Source of the DNA: Nonomuraea sediminis
GTDB taxonomy: Bacteria; Actinomycetota; Actinomycetes; Streptosporangiales; Streptosporangiaceae
Length of the DNA stretch: 64,000 bases
NCBI RefSeq assembly: GCF_018531495.1
Contig: NZ_JAHDTI010000002.1
Span: 1,116,001-1,180,000, forward strand
Direction of reading: 5' to 3'
Part shown: piece by piece, positions 7,843-16,832 of the stretch
How the letters are laid out: each line of letters opens with the position of its first letter
How positions within the stretch are numbered: position 1 is the first letter of the stretch
The notes under the pieces: generated by a model
What the model saw: the letters and a program-made list of their open reading frames with translations, nothing else
Databases searched by the model: none
Told to the model about the DNA's origin: nothing
Made by a program: the position numbers and the translations under genes

Positions 7843-10800
7843 TCTCGGCCAGCTCACGCCAATCCCGCTGCTGCCCGTCACGGGTCGCCTCGGCGAACAC
7901 AGTTTCGCCGAGGCGATTCCGCGTTTCCGCGGCGATCCTGGGAGCGTCCGGCAGCGAACGATCCGGCGTACCGCGCACGCTGTCGCTGGCCGCGAGCAAT
8001 CGCACGGCCTGCTCATCCTGTCCCTCGCGCAGCGCGAGATCCGCGATCCCGACCAGCACATCGGCGATCAGCGGCGGATACGCCGTCGCCACAGCCGCGG
8101 AGAACGCCTCGCTCCGACGCGCGCGGGCCTTCTCGAGATCCTCGGTGAGGTAGCCGTACAGATCCATGGTCCTCGCGCGGGCCAAGTCGCTCAGTTCCCT
8201 GTTGCCCAGCATCTCCCACACCGTGGCCAGGTGCTGGTGTGCCTTGTCCGGCTCGCCGCGCCAGCGCGCCAACCGCGCCTTCGCAAGCTCCAACTCGGCA
8301 AGCGTGTCCGGCCAGGCGATCCCGTCCGCGTATCGCTGCACTTCGGCCATGGCGGACGCGCTGGACCGCTCATCGCCGTGCAGCCAGTACAGCTGAGCCT
8401 GCCGCGCCCGTGAGATGGCCACGTCCTCGGTCGCGCCTACCTCGGTCAGCGCCACAGCCGCCTCTTCGTAGTGCTCACACGCGCGTGCGAACTCGCCGCG
8501 CATGGCGAGCCGATCGGCCAGGAAGGTCAGCGACAACGAGATCCCCATCCGGTCACCCAGCGTGCGGAACTCGGCGAGCGCGATCTCGGCGTCGATGTCC
8601 ACGTCAGTCTCGTCGCCGCCGAGCATGAGCCGGAATCGGCCACGAGTGATCCTGGCCTGCGCGCGCACCCATGGATCGTCGTCGACGATGAGCGGCTCGA
8701 ACACGGGCAGGAAATCCGTTGGCTCCTCCAGCATCCGCTCCCACAGCTCGACGAACGCGAGCATGGGGTGACGAGACCCGCTGCGCTGGGTGAACCGGTG
8801 CGCCTTGTGGATCCATTCCTGCGCCTGATACTGATCGCGGCCGGGCCCGGAGGTCATGAACACTGTCACGATGGCGTAGGCCAACGCCCGCACCTCATCG
8901 GACACCTCACCGGGCAGCGAGGCCGCCGCGATGCTCAACTCGGTGCCCTCGGTCCGGTGCCCACTGAGGTACCAGTACCAACCCACGGCCGCGACCATCC
9001 GCATCGCCTCCTGGGCCCATCCCTCGGCGATCGCTCCGCGCAGGGCTGTACCGATGTTGTCGTGCTCGGTACCGAGCGTGGACAGCCATTCCAGCTGCTC
9101 AGCCCGGCGGAGGTGCGGCTCGGCCGTCTCGGCCAGTTCGGTGAAGTAGGCGAGGTGCGCCCGGCGCACCGGCTCGGTTTCCCCGGCATCGGCGAGCCGG
9201 TCCTCGGCGTACTCCCTGATGGTGTTGAGCATCCGGTAGCGCGGCGTGCCCTCGGCATCGACGAGCAGCAGCGACTTCTCGATCAACGCGGTCAGCAGGT
9301 CGAGCACCTGCTCCCCGGCCGCGTCCCCGCACACCCGCTCGGCCGCTTCCAGGCTCGCCCCGCCGGAGAACACCGAGAGCCGCCGCAGCACGCCACGTTC
9401 GGCCTCGCTCAACAGGTCCCAGCTGTAGTCCACGACCGCGCGCAGCGTCTTGTGCCGGGGCAGTGCCGTACGGCTGCCGCCGGTCAACAGCCGGAATCGG
9501 TCGTCGAGCCCGCGCGCCAGCTGATCGATGGACATGGTGCGCAGCCGTGCCGCGGCCAGTTCGATCGCCAGCGGCATCCCGTCCAGCGCCCGGCAGATCC
9601 GCGCCATGACCGACAAGGTGTGCGCGTCGGCGCCGATGTCCTTGCGCACCAGTTCCGCGCGGTCCCGCAGCAGCCGTACCGCGGGTGAGGACCCGACTTC
9701 GGAGGGGTCCGCCTCCTCCGCGGGCAGCGCGAGTGGCTCGACCTGCCACAGCACCTCCCCGGTGATGCCGAGCGGCTCCCTGCTCGTGGCCAGGATCCGC
9801 AGCCTCCGGCATTCCCCCAGCAGCCGATCCGCGAAAGCCGCGGCCTCCTCGATCACGTGCTCGCAGTTGTCCAGGATCAGCAACATCGCGCGCTCGCGGA
9901 GCGCGGCGATGAGCCGATCCATCGGTTCCCCATCCCGCGCATCACCGAGCAGTGCCTGGTCACGCAGGCCGATCGCGGTAAGAGTGGCCTGCGCCAGATC
10001 ACCGCCCGCCTGCACCGAGGCCAGTTCGACCAGCCATGCCCCGTCCGGCAGCTCGGTGAGCATGGTCCGCGCGGTCTCCGTGGCCAGCCTGGTCTTGCCG
10101 GAGCCACCCGCCCCCGTCAAGGTGACAAGCCGGTGCCCGATGGACAGAACGGCGACCGCGGAGATGTCGGTGTCCTTGCCGACGAAACTCGAGAGCTGGG
10201 CGCGCAGGTTCGTCCTGCGGTTCTCCGCCCGCTCGCCCAGCTCGCCACGGAGCAACGCGGTGTGCAGCGCCGAGAGCTCGGCCGACGGATCGGCGCCCAA
10301 CTCCTCGGCGAGCCGCTCGCGCGTCCGCTGGAACAGCGTCAACGCCTCGTTCCCACGCCCTGCCTCGGCGAGCGCTCGCATCAGGGCCGCCACGAACCCC
10401 TCGCGCAGCGGATACGTGGCGACCAGCTCGGTCAGCTCGGAGAGCAACTCCGAGCCGCGGCCGAGGCGAATATCCGCATCCACCCGATCCCCGAGCGCGG
10501 CGACGTGGAGTTCGTCCAGCCGCGCGACCGCGGTGTCGAACGCCTCGCTGCCGCTCAGAGCGATGTCCGCCATGGCGTTACCGCGCCACAAGGCCAAGGC
10601 CGTACGCAGCAGATCCGCCCGCGCCGCGGGCTCGGCGGTGCGGGCCTGACCGACCAGCTGCTCGAACCGGCTCACGTCCACGGCATCAGGAGCTACGGCC
10701 AGCCGGTACCCGCCGGAATCCGCCTCGATCACACCGTCCGGCAACACCCTGCGCAGCCTGGACACCAACGCCTGCACGGCGTTCACCTCGTCCGCGGGCG

Positions 10801-10963
10801 GCTGTTCCCCCCAGATCCAGTCCACCAGCCTCGAACGGGTGACGATCCGGCCAGGTTCGAGGGCGAGCGCGGCCAGCAGTGCGCGCAGCCGAATCCCAGG
10901 AACCTCCACCACGGCCCCATCGTGGTTCCGCACCTCGAATGGTCCAAGCAATCCGACTCTCAC
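7826..10963 (-). CDS. SARP/AfsR-type regulator with NB-ARC ATPase and TPR region
   Basis: A 1045-residue STAND-type regulator. Residues 1-95 form the OmpR-like winged helix (RVGLLGPFEVRNHDG, RLVDWIWGEQPP), about 95-240 the bacterial transcriptional activation (BTAD) helical domain, and about 260-560 an NTPase with Walker A GAGGSGKT (284-291), Walker B LLILDNCEHV and the sensor region ILATSREPLGITGE. The C-terminal half is helical and TPR-like. Such proteins activate secondary-metabolite or efflux genes on ligand or ATP signals. GTG 10963 was chosen because MRVGLLGPFEV is the family's usual start; the frame stays open 18 codons upstream. It converges on drrB with a 17-bp overlap. Target genes are unknown. 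Confidence 0.9.
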   Translation of the reverse strand: MRVGLLGPFEVRNHDGAVVEVPGIRLRALLAALALEPGRIVTRSRLVDWIWGEQPPADEVNAVQALVSRLRRVLPDGVIEADSGGYRLAVAPDAVDVSRFEQLVGQARTAEPAARADLLRTALALWRGNAMADIALSGSEAFDTAVARLDELHVAALGDRVDADIRLGRGSELLSELTELVATYPLREGFVAALMRALAEAGRGNEALTLFQRTRERLAEELGADPSAELSALHTALLRGELGERAENRRTNLRAQLSSFVGKDTDISAVAVLSIGHRLVTLTGAGGSGKTRLATETARTMLTELPDGAWLVELASVQAGGDLAQATLTAIGLRDQALLGDARDGEPMDRLIAALRERAMLLILDNCEHVIEEAAAFADRLLGECRRLRILATSREPLGITGEVLWQVEPLALPAEEADPSEVGSSPAVRLLRDRAELVRKDIGADAHTLSVMARICRALDGMPLAIELAAARLRTMSIDQLARGLDDRFRLLTGGSRTALPRHKTLRAVVDYSWDLLSEAERGVLRRLSVFSGGASLEAAERVCGDAAGEQVLDLLTALIEKSLLLVDAEGTPRYRMLNTIREYAEDRLADAGETEPVRRAHLAYFTELAETAEPHLRRAEQLEWLSTLGTEHDNIGTALRGAIAEGWAQEAMRMVAAVGWYWYLSGHRTEGTELSIAAASLPGEVSDEVRALAYAIVTVFMTSGPGRDQYQAQEWIHKAHRFTQRSGSRHPMLAFVELWERMLEEPTDFLPVFEPLIVDDDPWVRAQARITRGRFRLMLGGDETDVDIDAEIALAEFRTLGDRMGISLSLTFLADRLAMRGEFARACEHYEEAAVALTEVGATEDVAISRARQAQLYWLHGDERSSASAMAEVQRYADGIAWPDTLAELELAKARLARWRGEPDKAHQHLATVWEMLGNRELSDLARARTMDLYGYLTEDLEKARARRSEAFSAAVATAYPPLIADVLVGIADLALREGQDEQAVRLLAASDSVRGTPDRSLPDAPRIAAETRNRLGETVFAEATRDGQQRDWRELAEITLAS

Positions 10964-11297
10964 GTCAGCAATTGTGCCGAACCGTGGCAACTCCCGACCA
11001 ACCGTCACCGCGCGCACCCCCCGCCTTCATCGGATCGCCATCATCGCAGGCCGACCAACTACGCCAAATCTCCGGCGCCACACAGCTCGACGCCCAGCCC
11101 CTCACGAACGGCGCGCCTCCCCGGCGTGGCCAGCCCGACCCTGCCCCGAGCTGCTGCCGCGGGACCTCACAGCCAGGGATGGCTTCCAGACGGACGCACG
11201 CCCCACGGCCTTGCCGGTCGTGTTCGCGCTCTCCCGCTGCTCGGAGTTCGCCGATGCACCACCCACCACGGCAGGTCAGAGACTTGGCCGATCAACC
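10964..11297. other. Gene-free stretch, no element recognised
   Basis: This 334-bp gap separates the SARP start from the stop of the caspase/trypsin gene. It must hold the SARP promoter near 10970-11040. I see no convincing ORF, repeat or hairpin. Confidence 0.5.
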
Positions 11298-13118
11298 CTA
11301 ATCGCCGAGTCTCTTGGACTCCCGCCAGCCACCGCTCCACAAATTGCTGGCGCGGTTGTAGGACGCATAGATCCGCGCATCGAAGTAAGGGCTTGCCATG
11401 TGATCCGTGTGGCCGTCACGGTCGGAGTCCACGAAGAAGGAAACAACACCGACGACATAGGCAGTGTTGTTGTCAGACGCTGCGACCAAGGGAGCGCCGC
11501 CAACGCTTGGCCCCGCCGCACAGCCAAGGATCACTTCACCGTGCGCGCCGGCAGACTCTGTGCCAGAACACGGTGGATCGGGATCGCGGAACACTCGAAC
11601 GGTGGCGTCATGGCCTTGATTCGATGCAAATCCCAGGCCGCCAACCTGATCTCCTAGCCGCACTCCGTTCCCTGAGCCGAAGACGCTGACAAATGCTACG
11701 TCAAACGCGTAGTCAGCCTGTTCGGCGAAACGGACATCCAGATGGCCGATCTTGCCGACATACACACCAACCGGAATCTGGCCCTCGCGATATCCCGGCA
11801 CGAATACCCAGTCGGAATGCGGTTGCCGGGTTATCGGATCGTAGAGGCAGTGCGCCGCGGTGACGACGACGTCGCGGTACTTCGACTGAATGGACGCGCC
11901 AGAGCATCGATACCGGCGTCCCGCCGCCTTGAAAAACACCGAGCCCACGGCCGGAGGCGCGACCTTTAAGCCCTCGGTTGGAGTACCGATGGGCGCCACT
12001 GTCCTGGATTCTCCTTTCTCTTTGGCCGTGCTGATATGGGGAGTAGCTGGCACGGTGTACGGCATGGCGGCTCGGAAATCGTCCGAAGTCCACTCAGCCG
12101 CTATACGATGCGCGTCAGCGTCCTTGGCCATAGGGATCACGCCGTCGGCCGGTATTGATCCAGAAGTGTGTACCGAAACGCTCGAGGGGTTGGACGACGG
12201 CGACGTGGGCACTCCAGAGCCGAACGCTTTGAGCGAGATGGCTCCCGCGGTCGCCACGACCAATGCCACCGCGGCCGCCGCCCAGTGGAGACGCAAGGAA
12301 CGCCGCCCGCCGGCAACCGGAGGTGACTCGATTGGAGTACCCGTATCCTTGGCGGCGAGCGCCACATAGATCGAGCCGTCGATGTCACACTGCATACGAG
12401 GAGTCTGACGACTTGAATTGGTCCTGACCCTGTCATGGACGTACTCGTAGAGCTCACGCACCTCAATTCGGCCATCCCCATCTGCGTCGGCATCGCCGCT
12501 GCGAAGCCCTTCGATGAGTGCCTCGGAGAAGAGGGAGGTCGTGTCCCCAGCCAGGCGTGAGACGTGCACCAGCTCACGGTTGTGCATTTCGAAGGCGTAC
12601 TCGAGCTCGGATGTGGCAGTCAGCACGACCCGGCCGCGTCCTGACAGGCCCTCCAATACTTCAACCGACTCACCACCGCGATGATGGATGCCAAGCGGGA
12701 AGGCTCCCGCGTAGCAGCAGTCCAGCGCGATGACGATCCGACGGCTACGGGATCGCTGCATTTGTGCACGCACGAACTCCGCGGAAACAGACGTGGCTGC
12801 CATCAACTTTCGCCGCGAATCGGTTGTCACAAAAGAGAGTGAACCGTAGTCATCCTTCAGTCCATGCCCAGATATGTAGAGCATAAGAAGATCATCGAGC
12901 TTCTTGTCCGCAAAGAACTCCTCGATCGCCAAGCGAACGTCGCCCGCGGGGCGGTTGTGCAGGATGCGAACGTCATATCCACCGATGCGCGGATCGGCGA
13001 GGATTCTGGCTAGCGCAGCAGCATCCGTGGCCGGTGTTCGCAACCGAGTGAACGCCGCGTCTTCGTGAACATCTGTGGCAACCAGCAACGCATATCGGCT
13101 CACCGTGCCATCACTCAC
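11298..13118 (-). CDS. Membrane-spanning caspase-like / trypsin-like fusion protease (conflict-system effector)
   Basis: A 606-residue protein with two protease-like domains. Residues 1-255 are a caspase-like (C14) domain: YISGHGL gives His85 and ALDCCYAG gives Cys135 (aligned with DxCxxG). An EF-hand-like calcium loop DADGDGRIEVRE lies near 211-222, and a single membrane segment (about 279-297) follows Arg-rich residues. About 390-600 resembles a chymotrypsin-fold protease: VVVTAAHC gives His423, DYAFDVAF gives Asp473, but the usual GxSGGP reads GPSVGGAP, so the serine is displaced. Positive charges before the membrane segment predict a cytoplasmic caspase and an extracytoplasmic trypsin domain. 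Start GTG 13118 overlaps the upstream stop (GTGA). Third-position GC is lower than in neighbours, suggesting transfer. Confidence 0.85.
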   Translation of the reverse strand: MSDGTVSRYALLVATDVHEDAAFTRLRTPATDAAALARILADPRIGGYDVRILHNRPAGDVRLAIEEFFADKKLDDLLMLYISGHGLKDDYGSLSFVTTDSRRKLMAATSVSAEFVRAQMQRSRSRRIVIALDCCYAGAFPLGIHHRGGESVEVLEGLSGRGRVVLTATSELEYAFEMHNRELVHVSRLAGDTTSLFSEALIEGLRSGDADADGDGRIEVRELYEYVHDRVRTNSSRQTPRMQCDIDGSIYVALAAKDTGTPIESPPVAGGRRSLRLHWAAAAVALVVATAGAISLKAFGSGVPTSPSSNPSSVSVHTSGSIPADGVIPMAKDADAHRIAAEWTSDDFRAAMPYTVPATPHISTAKEKGESRTVAPIGTPTEGLKVAPPAVGSVFFKAAGRRYRCSGASIQSKYRDVVVTAAHCLYDPITRQPHSDWVFVPGYREGQIPVGVYVGKIGHLDVRFAEQADYAFDVAFVSVFGSGNGVRLGDQVGGLGFASNQGHDATVRVFRDPDPPCSGTESAGAHGEVILGCAAGPSVGGAPLVAASDNNTAYVVGVVSFFVDSDRDGHTDHMASPYFDARIYASYNRASNLWSGGWRESKRLGD

Positions 13119-13537
13119 GGCTCCACTATTGGCTTGGCGGGAGTGTCAGCTTTTGCCAGGAGCGCATCGATGATCTCTTGCTGCTGTCCGGATGAGAGCC
13201 CTGTCAGCTCGAATGTCCGTTCTCCGTCAGTTATCTTCGCGCTCCGCCCGCCGCAACGCTGAATCCACGCGCGCACCGATTGCACGACAGCGACGAGAAC
13301 GGCGGAGTTGGCCAGCGCTATCACAATGGTGCCCACGCTCATCGCGTCGCCCTTGGCCCCCTCGGGTGTCGGACTGCTGGCCAGCGCGACATCATCGAGA
13401 TCCAGACCAAGAAGGGCGGATCGCAGGTTTATGGCCTCGCCTGCGAGTTCATGATCGTCAGAGTCCGCGATTGACAGCTTGATCTCTAACGAAAGCGGTG
13501 ACGGCACCCGGCCAGCATATTTCCGCATCTCGCGCAT
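13115..13537 (-). CDS. EACC1-like effector-associated protein
   Basis: About 140 residues. The C-terminal half has a hydrophobic segment TIVIALANSAVLVAVV followed by QSVRAWIQRC and a short domain with ITDGERTFELTGLS. This layout (LR-rich start, EG/PG turn, one membrane-like helix, basic WI/LR motif) resembles Effector-Associated Constant Component 1 as I recall it from work on actinobacterial NTP-dependent conflict systems, where it precedes a caspase or trypsin effector. Its stop overlaps the start of the caspase/trypsin gene, so both are co-translated. The start is uncertain: ATG 13537 and 13528 and a GTG near 13508 are all possible, none with a strong Shine-Dalgarno. Confidence 0.7.
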   Translation of the reverse strand: MREMRKYAGRVPSPLSLEIKLSIADSDDHELAGEAINLRSALLGLDLDDVALASSPTPEGAKGDAMSVGTIVIALANSAVLVAVVQSVRAWIQRCGGRSAKITDGERTFELTGLSSGQQQEIIDALLAKADTPAKPIVEP

Positions 13538-13848
13538 CGTTGGCCTACACCCTGACCTTAATTCACTCGTGACGATGCACCTGCTGCCCGCGGCTAGTCG
13601 CTGAGCGGCAACGCAAGAAACGCCGCACAGCCACCGGCGAGGTGGAAACTCACTTCTCCTAGGTTGGTAGTCGCGGGTCGATAGAGACGGCCGCTCAGGT
13701 GAAGGAGCGAGCGCACCCCCTGATAGATCGTCGTTGAGTTGCTGCGATCGCGCCACCGTCCGTACGCCTGACCACGGTCTCGATCATCCAAGCAGGGTGA
13801 TTGCTCCGCCTGAAGAACGGTCGGAGGCGGCGGGCATGGTTTGGGCGG
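13538..13848. other. Gene-free stretch upstream of the conflict cassette
   Basis: This 311-bp gap contains the promoter region of the EACC1-like gene. A 65-codon minus-strand frame (13594-13791) with weak codon bias is open here but lacks a ribosome-binding site. I see no insertion-sequence ends or strong hairpin. Confidence 0.45.
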
Positions 13849-15315
13849 TCAGTGCTTGAAGACGCTTAGGTCGCCGGGCTCGGTTTCCAGGGCCTCGCGG
13901 TTGAACAGCAGCAGGCCGAGGAAGAACAGCCCGCCTGCCAGGAGCAATCCGACCACGATGAGGACGGGGACCAGCGCCTCCGCCGGGACCGCCAGCACGA
14001 ACAGAGCGACGAGCGACCAGACCAGTGCGCCGATCGCGATCGGCAGTTCGAAGCGCCCGAGGTCGAAGGCGCCCTTCTTGCGATCCAGTCGTCTGCGCAC
14101 GACCAGATAGAGGACGATCGTCGAGCCGTAGATGATCGCTGGGAGGATCGTCGACGCCGTGATCAGCTCCAGCAGTGCGGCGCCCGGCAGCGCGAGCATC
14201 AGGATGACGCCAATGACGAAGATCAGGATCGTCGCCGGGATCGGCGTATGGGTGCGCGGGTCGACCCGCCGCATCAGCCGGTGGGCAGGGAAGCGTGAGT
14301 CGCGCGACATCGCGAAGACGATCCGCGAGCACGCGGCCATCACCACCAGCCCGGCGCCGAAGAACGCGAAGGTGATGCCGACCAGCAGCGTTCTCTCCAT
14401 CACCGGGCCGAGCTGATCACGCATGATCGCCGCGACCGGGGAGCCGCTGGCGCTGATCCGGGGGATGTCGTCGATCGCGATGGTGAGCGCGATCAGGAAG
14501 AGCAGTCCCAGCAGCCCGGCTGCCACGACCGATGCCACGATCGCGCGCGGGACACTGCGATAGGGATCTTTGGCCTCTTCGGCCAGGTTCGCTGCGGAGT
14601 CGAAGCCGACGAGCGTGGCGAGGCCCATGATCATGGCGAGCATCAGCCCGCCCCCAACGGCGAAATAGCCGGGGGCGTTCAGGGTGACACCGCGTGAGGT
14701 GAGGTTGCTGACCGCGCCGTCGCCCGTGATCGCCACAGCGATGAGGAGCGCGATCGCCACCACCACGACCAGCGCCAGTTCGAGCCCTACCGCGCTCGCG
14801 TTGATCATGCTGACGATGCGCGTCGAGCCCACTGTGATCAGCACCTGGATGAGGAGCACCACGAGGGTGATCAGGCGTGCCGTATCCTCGTCCGGTTTGA
14901 GGCCGGCGAGCGGCATGAATGCTTGGCTGGCGAGCGCATTGTCGACCGCTACCACCGCGATCGCCAGATAGCAGAAGGTCAGCCAGCCGAACCCCCAGCC
15001 GATCTTCGGGTTGGCCAGCCGCGAGGCCCATTGGTAGGAGGAGCCGCTGAGCGGGATACGGGCCGCGAACTGCGCCACCACCAACGCCACCAGGGTCTGC
15101 CCTATCGCCGCGATGACCCAGAGCCAGATCCCGACCGGCCCCGCGTTCTGCAGCACGTCGTCGTACGTCGCGAAGATGCCGACCGCCACCGAGATGAAAG
15201 CGAACGAGATCGCGAATACCTGAAAGGAGCCGAGCGTCCGTTTCAGCTCCTGCTGGTAGCCCCCAAGCCGGACGGAATTCTCGCCACTCTGCCCACCCGC
15301 CGATGCTTCAGGCAT
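13849..15315 (-). CDS. APC superfamily amino acid/amine permease
   Basis: A 488-residue secondary transporter with about 12 membrane segments. The N-terminal cytoplasmic stretch GGYQQELKRTLGSFQVFAIS leads into helix 1, and helix 1/2 motifs resemble eukaryote-type amino-acid/GABA permeases. The conserved loop AEEAKDPYRSVPRAI is diagnostic of APC permeases. ATG 15315 is favoured, with GAGGTGG about 7 nt upstream, over GTG 15348, which has no ribosome-binding site. No catabolic partner gene adjoins, so the substrate is unknown. Confidence 0.9.
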   Translation of the reverse strand: MPEASAGGQSGENSVRLGGYQQELKRTLGSFQVFAISFAFISVAVGIFATYDDVLQNAGPVGIWLWVIAAIGQTLVALVVAQFAARIPLSGSSYQWASRLANPKIGWGFGWLTFCYLAIAVVAVDNALASQAFMPLAGLKPDEDTARLITLVVLLIQVLITVGSTRIVSMINASAVGLELALVVVVAIALLIAVAITGDGAVSNLTSRGVTLNAPGYFAVGGGLMLAMIMGLATLVGFDSAANLAEEAKDPYRSVPRAIVASVVAAGLLGLLFLIALTIAIDDIPRISASGSPVAAIMRDQLGPVMERTLLVGITFAFFGAGLVVMAACSRIVFAMSRDSRFPAHRLMRRVDPRTHTPIPATILIFVIGVILMLALPGAALLELITASTILPAIIYGSTIVLYLVVRRRLDRKKGAFDLGRFELPIAIGALVWSLVALFVLAVPAEALVPVLIVVGLLLAGGLFFLGLLLFNREALETEPGDLSVFKH

Positions 15316-15627
15316 CCCGGCCACCTCACCTTTCGTGAAGGGGGGCACCAGACAAACCTAGATCAGACAAGCCAAGCGCTCTTCCGAGGGCCCTCTTCCG
15401 AAGACCCTTTTTCCGGAAATTACTGACCTTCGAACCCGTGGTGTCGCAAAGGCGGACAAGTGCGGGGTCGATGCGGTCGGCGGGGACTCGCGCTTCGTAC
15501 CTGCCGTTGGCTCGTCATGAAGGGGTCTCGGGCGTGGACAGCCTTGCTTGCGGCTGGTGGTGACGTTGGGGATACGTCCGTAGCGGTGGTCTTCCACCCC
15601 TGGTGGAGGCTGTCAGCGCCGTCTGGG
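15316..15627. other. Gene-free stretch with a hairpin near 15592
   Basis: This 312-bp gap between the permease start and the small HTH gene's stop holds the permease promoter. A stem-loop CTTCCACC-CCT-GGTGGAGG at about 15592-15611 lies just past the HTH gene on the minus strand and may be its terminator. I see nothing else. Confidence 0.4.
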
Positions 15628-15918
15628 TCAGAGGTCCTGGCGGCCAGTGGTTTCGTTCAGGCGGTCGCCAAGGCGTTGGAAGCGCTGTTGAGCGGCTTGC
15701 GGGCTTTCGAGGGCTAGGGCGTCCGCGAGCTGCCGCCACGTCAGGCCCGCTTTACGGGCAAATGAGATGGCGTGGTACTCCAGGCTGTCGATACTGCGCC
15801 GGATCGGGACGATCATCTGGAGCGCGTCGGTCAGGTCTTCTGGTTTGACCTCGGGAGCGCCGGTGCCGGGGTCGTGAGAGGCGTCAAGGACCAGGCGCAG
15901 CAGCTCCGTGGCCGGCAC
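15628..15918 (-). CDS. Small helix-turn-helix protein
   Basis: A 96-residue protein. Its C-terminal half, SLEYHAISFARKAGLTWRQL followed by ADALALESPQAAQQRFQRL, reads as a DNA-binding helix-turn-helix of a type common in actinomycete small regulators. The frame is open about 23 codons upstream of GTG 15918 without another ATG/GTG/TTG, so the true start could be non-canonical or further upstream. No obvious target gene adjoins. Confidence 0.6.
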   Translation of the reverse strand: MPATELLRLVLDASHDPGTGAPEVKPEDLTDALQMIVPIRRSIDSLEYHAISFARKAGLTWRQLADALALESPQAAQQRFQRLGDRLNETTGRQDL

Positions 15919-16031
15919 CGGAGGGCTGGCCGAGCGTCGCTGGTCGTCAGTGCCGAATCGGTCGAGCAGGCGGGCGCGGGCGGAGTGAGCGACCTCGGAT
16001 TCGGCGGTTGATGCTCAGGGGCAAGTGGGTC

Positions 16032-16679
16032 TCAGCGGCGAGCTTCGAGGGCATCCAGAATCAGGTCCAGGCCGTAGCTGAACTCGCTCGTGTGGTCGTA
16101 GCCCGGCCGCAGGGCATGGTCGACGATCATCTCTGTGAGGTACGGCAACTCGTTCACCGGCAGGCGCTGGAGGATGGTGCCGGCCACTTCCTCGACGTCG
16201 TCCGGCGTCCCCATCGGCAGGTTCGCCTCCTGGAGGACGAACCCGCCGACGTAGCTGTCGATCAGCGAGACGGCGTGTGCGGCCATCGGCAGCGTGAACC
16301 CCGCCTCCCGGAGGATGCCGAGGACGGCGTCGTGGTGGCGTAGCGTCGCCGGACCCGGGCTGCGGCGGGAGTCCATGAGGCCGAGAGCCCAGCTGTGCTG
16401 CGACAGCACCGCGCGCGCGGAGCAGGCGCGTGCCCGGATCGCGTCGCGCCAGTCGTCGCACTCGGCGCTGGGTAGCTTGATCGCCGCGAACACCATGTCG
16501 ACCACGCCGTCGAGGATCGCGTCCTTGTTCGGTACGTGGTGGTAGAGCGACATCGCCTCCACGCCCAGTTCCTGGGCGACCCGCCGCATCGTGATCGCTT
16601 CCACGCCGCCGCGATCCGCGACCCGGATCGCGGCTTCCAGCACGAGACCTCTGCTGAGCGGTTGTGGTGGTCGTGACAC
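16032..16679 (-). CDS. TetR family regulator (TetR_C type)
   Basis: A 215-residue regulator. The DNA-binding domain is LEAAIRVADRGGVEAITMRR with VAQELGVEAMSLYHHVPNKD, and the remainder is a helical ligand domain of the tetracycline-repressor C-terminal type. GTG 16679 has CAGGAG 7 nt upstream. Three tandem palindromes in the gap to the divergent reductase gene are the probable binding sites. Confidence 0.9.
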   Translation of the reverse strand: MSRPPQPLSRGLVLEAAIRVADRGGVEAITMRRVAQELGVEAMSLYHHVPNKDAILDGVVDMVFAAIKLPSAECDDWRDAIRARACSARAVLSQHSWALGLMDSRRSPGPATLRHHDAVLGILREAGFTLPMAAHAVSLIDSYVGGFVLQEANLPMGTPDDVEEVAGTILQRLPVNELPYLTEMIVDHALRPGYDHTSEFSYGLDLILDALEARR

Positions 16680-16703
16680 GACGGCTCCTGGGCGGTTGAC
16701 AAC

Positions 16704-16754
16704 CTTACGAGTGTAAGTCAGCCTTACGCACGTAAGTCACCTTACGGGCGTAAG
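16704..16754. promoter_or_regulatory. Three tandem operators CTTAC-N4-GTAAG
   Basis: Perfect 5-bp inverted repeats occur at 16704-16717, 16723-16736 and 16741-16754, spaced 19 and 18 bp. A TTGACA hexamer at 16696-16701 abuts the first. They lie between the minus-strand TetR gene and the plus-strand reductase, so TetR binding should control both. Confidence 0.85.
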
Positions 16755-16832
16755 CCAAAATCCTCCCGAGCGGGACTCAGCGAACGTCTGTCCTACGGCG
16801 CGCCCCCGTCAGGGCGAGAGAAGGAGATCCCG

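Noticed and set aside
13594..13791. 65-codon minus-strand frame upstream of the EACC1-like gene
   Set aside because: TTG start without ribosome-binding site, GC3 only about two thirds, no recognisable motif. It could be a remnant but is not supported as a gene.
15358..15597. 79-codon minus-strand frame upstream of the APC permease
   Set aside because: No ribosome-binding site, no hydrophobic or domain pattern, poor codon bias.
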